Assembly (NCBI GenBank): GCA_000620005.1
Contig: JHVF01000011.1
Coordinates: forward strand, 1-34,110
DNA from: Metamycoplasma spumans ATCC 19526
Lineage (GTDB): Bacteria > Bacillota_I > Bacilli_A > Mycoplasmatales > Metamycoplasmataceae
Length of the DNA: 34,110 bases
Direction: 5' to 3'
This document shows positions 28,889 through 34,110 of the stretch, one piece after another. The notes below the pieces were generated by a model. The model did no database searches, was not told where the DNA came from, and saw only the letters and a program-made list of their open reading frames with translations. Numbering within the stretch: position 1 is the first letter of the stretch; each line of letters starts with the position of its first letter. The position numbers and the translations under genes are program-made.

Positions 28889-31711
28889 CTAGATATTTAA
28901 AATTTTTTTAAGATACTCGCCAGTATATGAGTAATCAACTTTTGCAACTTGTTCAGGAGTTCCAGTGGCAATTATTCTTCCTCCGCCGACTCCACCTTCG
29001 GGGCCAATATCAATAATATGGTCAGCCATTTTTATCACATCTAAATTATGTTCAATAACAATAACAGTGTCACCATTATCAACTATTCTATTTAACACGT
29101 TTAGTAAATTCTGAACATCATACGGATGCAATCCAGTAGTTGGTTCATCTAAAACAAATAGTGATTTTCCCGTTGGTTTTTTTTGTAAATAAGTTGCTAA
29201 CTTAACCCTTTGTGCTTCTCCACCTGATAATGTAGTTGCATTTTGTCCTAGTTGAATATACCCAAGCCCAACATCTAATAAAATTTGTAATTTTTCTCTA
29301 ATACTTGAACGATTAATAAAAAATGCATGCGCCTGTTCAATTGTCATATTTAAAATGTCATTAATACTTTTGCCGTGATATTTAATTTCTAAGGTTTCTA
29401 AATTATACCTTTGTCCATCACAATGATCACAAGTAACATAAACATCTGGTAAAAAATGCATTTCAATTTTTATTAAGCCATCACCTTGACATTTATCACA
29501 TCTTCCGCCGGGCACATTAAATGAAAAGCGTGACTTGGTATAACCTCTAACTTTACTTTCTTCAACATTTGAAAAAATGTCACGAATGTCATCAAAAACA
29601 CCAGTGTATGTAGCAGGGTTAGAACGTGGTGTTCTACCAATTGGATTCTGGTCAATTTTAACCAATTTGTCTATATTTAACTGCCCAGACATATTGCCAT
29701 CTTCTCTAATGTCATAAGCATCGCTATTTAAATAACGAGTTAAACGATTTACCAATTCTTCATTAACTAAGCTAGATTTTCCTGATCCACTAACACCTGT
29801 AACCGCAATAAATTTACCTAACGGAAAAGTCGCTGATATATCTTTTAAATTATTGGCCTTACAATGTTTTATTGATAAAACCTTGCCATTACCAGATCTT
29901 CTTGATTTAGGAGTTTTTATTTCTAGTTCTTTTGATAAATATTTTCCGGTCAAACTATTTTGACATTCAATAATTTTATCAAGAGACCCAGCAGCAACAA
30001 CTTCACCGCCGTGTTCTCCTGCTTTCGGTCCAATATCTACAATAAAATCAGCTTGTCTAATCGTGTCTTCATCATGCTCTACAACTATTAAACTATTGCC
30101 TAAATCAACCATTTTTCTTAATGAATTTATTAATTTTTCATTATCTTTTTGATGAAGCCCTATCGAAGGTTCGTCTAATACATATAAAACACCAGTAAGA
30201 TTTGCGCCTATTTGAGTTGCTAATCTAATTCTTTGCGCTTCCCCTCCAGATAGTGTTTCAGCTTTACGATTAAGCGTTAAATATTGCAATCCAACATTAA
30301 TTAAAAATTCAACTCTGTGTTTCAATTCATTTAAAATTAACTGACTAATTTCTTTTTCTATATCGTTTAGTTCTAAATTATTTAAAATAAAGTCAAGTTC
30401 TTCTATTGATTTATTACAAATTTCATAAATATCTAAACCTTCAATTTTAACCGCCAATGAATATTTATTCAATCTTTTACCATGACATGTTGGACAGTCA
30501 ATATCAGCCAAATATTTACTATAATAAGTCCTTGCTTCGTTTGAATTTGTATCTAAATACTTGCGTTCAAGTTTTTCTAAAATCCCTTCAATATGCTTAG
30601 ATTTTTCATATCTGGTTCCCTTTTCAGAAACAAGTGTAAATGTAATATCTTCAAAAGAACCATATTTTAGAATATGAAGCTCTTCTTCAGTCATTTCATC
30701 AATAGTTTTATCGCGATCAATTTTATAAAATTGCAACATTTTGCTATATTCTTGTCATTCAAGATTTGGTGTGTCAATCATGTTCTTATAATATTTAATT
30801 GCGCCTTCATTAATTGATAAATTTTTATCAGGACATACCAAATCTCAGCTTGCTCTTTGTAAAATTCCTAAACCTCTACACTCTTCACACATTCCACTTG
30901 GTGAGTTAAATGAAAAAATACGAGGTTCAATCTTAGGCATTTCAAAATCGCCGTGTTCACAACTGTGATATATTGAATAAGTATTTTTAAATTTATTAAC
31001 AACTTCAATAGTTACTAAACCACCCGATTCTTTTAAAGCCGCTTCAATAGCTCCAGCAACTCTTGGTCTTTTTTCTTCATCTAAGGGAAATCTATCAATT
31101 ACTAAATCAATATTTCAACGTTTATTTTTATCTAAATTAATTGGTGTGTCCAATGAATGCAAGATATCATTAATCTTTATTTTTAAATAACCATCACGTT
31201 TTAATTTGGCCAAGGTAGCTTGATGCGACCCTTTTTCATTTACAACAATCGGCGCTAAAATATAAATATTTTCACCTTCAGATAATTTATAAACACTATT
31301 AATAATGTCCCTTGTTTTTTGCGCTGTTATTTCTTTTTTATGAACAGGACAAAATGGTTTTCCCACTCTTGCATACAACAATCTTAAATAATCATAAATC
31401 TCGGTAACAGTCCCCACAATACTACGCGGGTTATTGTGTACCGTTTTCTGTTCAATAGAAATGGCCGGACTCAATCCTTCAATACTATCGACGTCTGGCT
31501 TTTTAGTGCCACCTAAAAATTGTTTAGCATAGTTTGACAAACTATCTACATATCTTCTTCTGCCTTCTTCATAGATAGTGTTAAAAGCTAACGATGATTT
31601 ACCAGAACCACTCAATCCACTAAATACAACAAATTGATTTCTAGGTATTATCAAATCGATATTTTTTAAATTATTTTCTTTTGCACCTTTAATTATTATT
31701 TTATCATTCAT
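28889..31711 (-). CDS. uvrA: UvrABC excision nuclease subunit A
   Basis: This 940-aa damage-recognition ATPase acts in nucleotide excision repair. It has two ABC modules. Walker A GLSGSGKS is at 32-39 and GVSGSGKS at 639-646. The first signature LSGGEAQR is at 487-494, with the second in TTLSGGEAQRVKLA near the C-terminus. Zinc ligands C738, C741, C761 and C764 lie in CDKCQGDG and CDHC. The start MNDKIIIKGAKENNLK matches the family. A 25-residue upstream extension is rejected. No Shine-Dalgarno is seen; an extended -10 lies only 10 nt upstream. TGA-Trp codons lie in the middle. Confidence 0.95.
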
Positions 31712-31721
31712 AGTATTAGAA

Positions 31722-31730
31722 ATTATAGCA
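31722..31730 (-). promoter_or_regulatory. Extended -10 promoter of uvrA, near-leaderless
   Basis: TGCTATAAT (a perfect TATAAT with the TGn extension) ends 10 nt before the uvrA ATG. Transcription would start only a few nucleotides upstream of the start codon, consistent with the missing ribosome-binding site. Confidence 0.55.
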
Positions 31731-31760
31731 AAAAAAATACCCATCAAATGAGCATCTTTA

Positions 31761-32885
31761 TTATGAATGATTAATAATTTTTTCAAGTTTTTTTATTTGT
31801 TTTTTAACTAACAAAGTAATTGCTTTTAAATAATTTTTATTAACTTTAAAATTGTCGTGTTCTTTAAACTTAAATTTCTTTAATTTTTCAACTCATTGTT
31901 TATGTCTTGGCTTTGCAAACTTTTCAAGTTGCTCATCAAAGCTATTATAAAAAGTTGTTGGTCTTTTTGAATATTCATCAATTTCTTTTCTTAATGTTTT
32001 TTCATTATACAAAGGAAAATCATATAAAAGTGATTTATTAAAATCAAATAATGGCGCCGTTCCTATAAATTTCTCGCTATCTGAATCAAATAGCATGCCA
32101 AAATTACCCAAATGACGGTCGGCATTTAATATTAGAGCATCAATAACCATTAAATCTTCATAATTTTCTTTTCCATAATATGCATATAAAAATTCTTCAA
32201 TCTCTTCTTGCAATAAATCATTTTTATTAATTAGTTTAGAAAAAGAAATATAGTTAATTTTTTTAGAACTAAATAATTTAGATTTAGAAACCAATTTCTT
32301 TTTATACATAACTAAATCATAAGATACAAAATTGGAAGTTAAAACATTAACTAATTGAGAAGCAAAATATTCAGCATAATTTTCAAAAGATAATTTGCTA
32401 GCCAAATAATTAGGTGCTTTAATTAAATAAATATCGTCATTTTCTTTAACTCAAGATTTTATCATTTGCCCTTCAGTAAATCAGTCGGGCGATTGTTTTA
32501 ATTCAGTATTTTTATATACTAATTTTTTGCTCATCGAATAATCTGTTAATTCATTTTCAAAATGATCAAATAGATTGATTTCATCAAAAGTAATATTTTC
32601 GTTTAATTCTTTTATTCAAAAACAATTATTTAAATTAAGTTTATGATATTTTTCAATTACTTCTAATTTACTATCAAAATTCTTTAAAAGATTTTCATAA
32701 TTAGGGCGCGACGTTGCTAAAAAATCATCAAGAAATAAAAAATTTTTTAAGTCTTCTTCGTTTTTTTGTTTTAAAAAATCAAAACCCTCAAGCTCAATAA
32801 TTTTGCTTAAGGTTTTTGATTTTTTATCATATTCGAAAGATAAGCATTTCTTATCTTTATACATTAAATAATAAATTTTAGTCAT
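31761..32885 (-). CDS. HipA-like kinase domain protein
   Basis: This 374-aa protein has the fold signatures of the HipA/CtkA-type serine/threonine kinase group. SPDWFTEGQ (132-140) precedes the nucleotide lysine Lys156 in YLIKAP. The catalytic-loop match is NADRHLGN (Asp256, Asn261), and the metal-binding Asp281 is in LFDFNKSLL. The N-terminal 120 residues (FWIKELNENITFDEINLFDH etc.) match the region that precedes the kinase core in Firmicute HipA-like proteins. The gene is continuous once four TGA codons are read as Trp. No HipB-like partner is visible. It lies 19 nt after the acidic remnant and 50 nt before uvrA, with no clear Shine-Dalgarno. Substrate unknown. Confidence 0.7.
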
Positions 32886-32904
32886 TATATTAATTATATG
32901 AATA

Positions 32905-33809
32905 TTAGTTTATTTCTTCTCCGAAATCTTCAGTTTTAGAATCTTCTTCTACTTTTTTATCATTTTCTGAGTTGTCTTTTTGAGATTTTATAGTAGTTTT
33001 AGAGTCTTTTGACATTAGTTTATCAAGAATCTTTCTAACTTTAGCCTTAACTTCTTCTTGTTGAGGAAAATTAGGTAAATTCAAGTTATTAAATTCGCCA
33101 AATGCGTCTTCAAAATATTCAACCATGTTTTCATCTTCCACACCCATTGAGCGAGCCGCATTATATAAATCGTAAACCATTTTTTCTAACATTGCATTAA
33201 TAAATTCTTCTGGGTTTTTATTTACATAATCCATCGGGTCAACTGAAAAATTATCATCATTTTCTTCTTTGACATCTTTATTGAATTTTTTAAATGTTTC
33301 TTCTTTGCTTTCGTTTGTTTCGATATTTAAATCTTGTTTATTTCTAGCTTTAAAATGTTCTTCATCTTCTTGATAATTAAAACTACTTTCAAAATCCTTA
33401 TCAGAGTCTAAATCTTCTAGCAATTCTTCATCGTGACTATATTCCTCTCAAAAAATTGGGTCATTTTTACTTGTACGTCATTCAACGGGATAATTCACAT
33501 TGCCAGCATTATACAATTCAATAAACTCATCAACCATAGTATCATTAATTTCTCTTACTGGTTTAATTAAACTTAATTTTTTAGTTGTTATTAAAGATCC
33601 TAAAAATTTAAGTAATTCAGGTTGTTTATTGTCCAATTCAATATTATTAATAATTTCGAAATTTGGTTCAACCAAACCTTCTTTTTTAACTTTGTCTGAA
33701 TTATTATTTAAAAAATCTTGTTGAGCCTCATATTTACTGTAAGTTTTTCTATCAAGTTCAATATTGAACGCTAATGGGGTTCCGTTTTTTAAAATAACAT
33801 AGTACTTGA
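32905..33809 (-). pseudogene. Unidentified acidic protein, 5' part missing next to an insertion sequence
   Basis: This is an open frame of about 300 codons that ends with TAA at 32905-32907 and has no convincing start. Reading upstream it passes YYVILKNGTPLAFNIEL and meets an in-frame TAA at 33814-33816, inside the presumed insertion-sequence end. The product is very acidic and low-complexity in the middle (KEETFKKFNKDVKEENDD). It carries a more structured stretch NPEEFINAMLEKMVYDLYNA followed by ARSMGVEDENMVEYFEDAFG. A TTG at 33675 could allow a short reinitiated product. I do not recognise the family. Loss of the 5' end by insertion is the simplest reading. Confidence 0.6.
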
Positions 33810-33837
33810 TGTCTTAGGTTAGGATAAAAAATAATAG

Positions 33838-33866
33838 ACACATTCCAAAAAGGAGTGTGTTTTTTA
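33838..33866 (+). terminator. Hairpin at the insertion-sequence left end, terminator-like and masking the ribosome-binding site
   Basis: 33838-33846 pairs with 33852-33860 (9 bp, one G-U) around five A, followed by six T. The Shine-Dalgarno AAGGAG (33850-33855) lies in the loop and descending arm, 10 nt before the ATG. Confidence 0.6.
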
Positions 33867-34110
33867 TGTCAAGAAAACAATTTACAGTAGAACAAAAACT
33901 AAAATATATAAATATTGCAAAAAATCAAAATTTTGATATGGCAATTATCACCTTTGTGGAGGACTTTTGAGAAGGACGATACAAGGATACCTATGAAAAT
34001 AAATCTTCTAAAAAATGTTATGTTGACCCATTTCATTATGCAACAGCATATATAAAGAAGTGGATAAACATATATAATTTAGATATGAAAAATTTAGAAT
34101 CAAAAACAGG
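33866..34110 (+). CDS. Probable insertion-sequence OrfA (transposase helper), 3' truncated by the window
   Basis: At least 81 codons are visible before the window ends. It begins MSRKQFTVEQKLKYINIAKN, the kind of start seen in helix-turn-helix first ORFs of IS3-type elements. It continues ITFVEDFWEGRYKDTYENKS, with one Trp as TGA and one (KKWINIY) as TGG, and has a basic composition. A ribosome-binding site AAGGAG is present but lies in a hairpin. The rest, including any frameshift window and the DDE-containing second ORF, is not visible, so the family call is tentative. Confidence 0.5.

Larger units (their letters stand above)
33810..34110 (+). mobile_element. Left end of an insertion sequence (partial)
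   Basis: TGTCTTAGGTTAGG at 33810 marks a likely terminal end beginning with TG. It is followed by a short spacer, a hairpin and an ORF that looks like a transposase first frame. The start coincides with the point where the minus-strand acidic gene loses its reading frame. The other end and the target duplication are outside the window. An IS3-type element is the best guess from the ORF and the TG end, but this is not proven. Confidence 0.6.

Noticed and set aside
28889-31786. uvrA starting 25 residues earlier (MKKLLIIHNKDAH)
   Set aside because: It would overlap the end of the HipA-like gene and span the promoter. UvrA proteins begin near MNDKIIIKGA.
32893-32898. TATAAT just upstream of the HipA-like gene as a leaderless promoter
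   Set aside because: It is only 7 nt from the ATG, lacks a TGn extension or -35, and the region is nearly all A/T, so a chance match is likely.

Overview
The window is low-GC DNA from a mollicute (mycoplasma). UGA has to be read as tryptophan: nearly every conserved gene carries in-frame TGA at invariant Trp positions, and several (rpsH, rpsN, secY, adk) run through a terminal TGA-Trp to a TAA or TAG. The S10-spc-alpha gene order, the loss of rpmD, a full-length phosphoketolase and the absence of cell-wall genes fit a hominis-cluster species (Mycoplasmopsis/Metamycoplasma type). The species cannot be fixed from this sequence alone.

Layout. Positions 1-217 are the 5' end of a 16S rRNA on the minus strand, with its leader, antitermination-like box and promoter. 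Positions 424-16020 are one long minus-strand ribosomal superoperon: rpsJ, rplC, D, W, B, rpsS, rplV, rpsC, rplP, rpmC, rpsQ, rplN, X, E, rpsN, rpsH, rplF, R, rpsE, rplO, secY, adk, map, infA, rpmJ, rpsM, rpsK, rpoA, rplQ, rpmF. Genes are tightly packed and often overlap. A consensus -10 and a structured leader precede it, and a clear intrinsic terminator ends it. A 409-bp divergent spacer separates it from plus-strand xfp (phosphoketolase) and rpmE.

Positions 19021-19278 hold a small minus-strand gene with a double-glycine-type leader followed by a hydrophobic core. It looks like a bacteriocin or secreted-peptide precursor and is the best novelty candidate here. Next come the minus-strand lspA-ileS pair, leuS, tRNA-Gln and tRNA-Tyr, then a plus-strand type I restriction specificity subunit (hsdS) with no hsdM or hsdR in view.

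The right part carries minus-strand trxB, lgt and uvrA (thiol redox, lipoprotein diacylglyceryl transfer, excision repair), a HipA-like kinase, and an acidic unidentified gene whose 5' part is missing. The loss coincides with what looks like the left end of an insertion sequence that starts near 33810 and runs off the window. That element begins with a hairpin that could both terminate incoming transcription and hide the ribosome-binding site of its first ORF.

Functionally the left half is translation, secretion and transcription core. The centre couples energy metabolism (xfp), lipoprotein maturation (lspA, lgt) and tRNA charging. The right end is accessory and in flux (hsdS, HipA-like kinase, insertion sequence).
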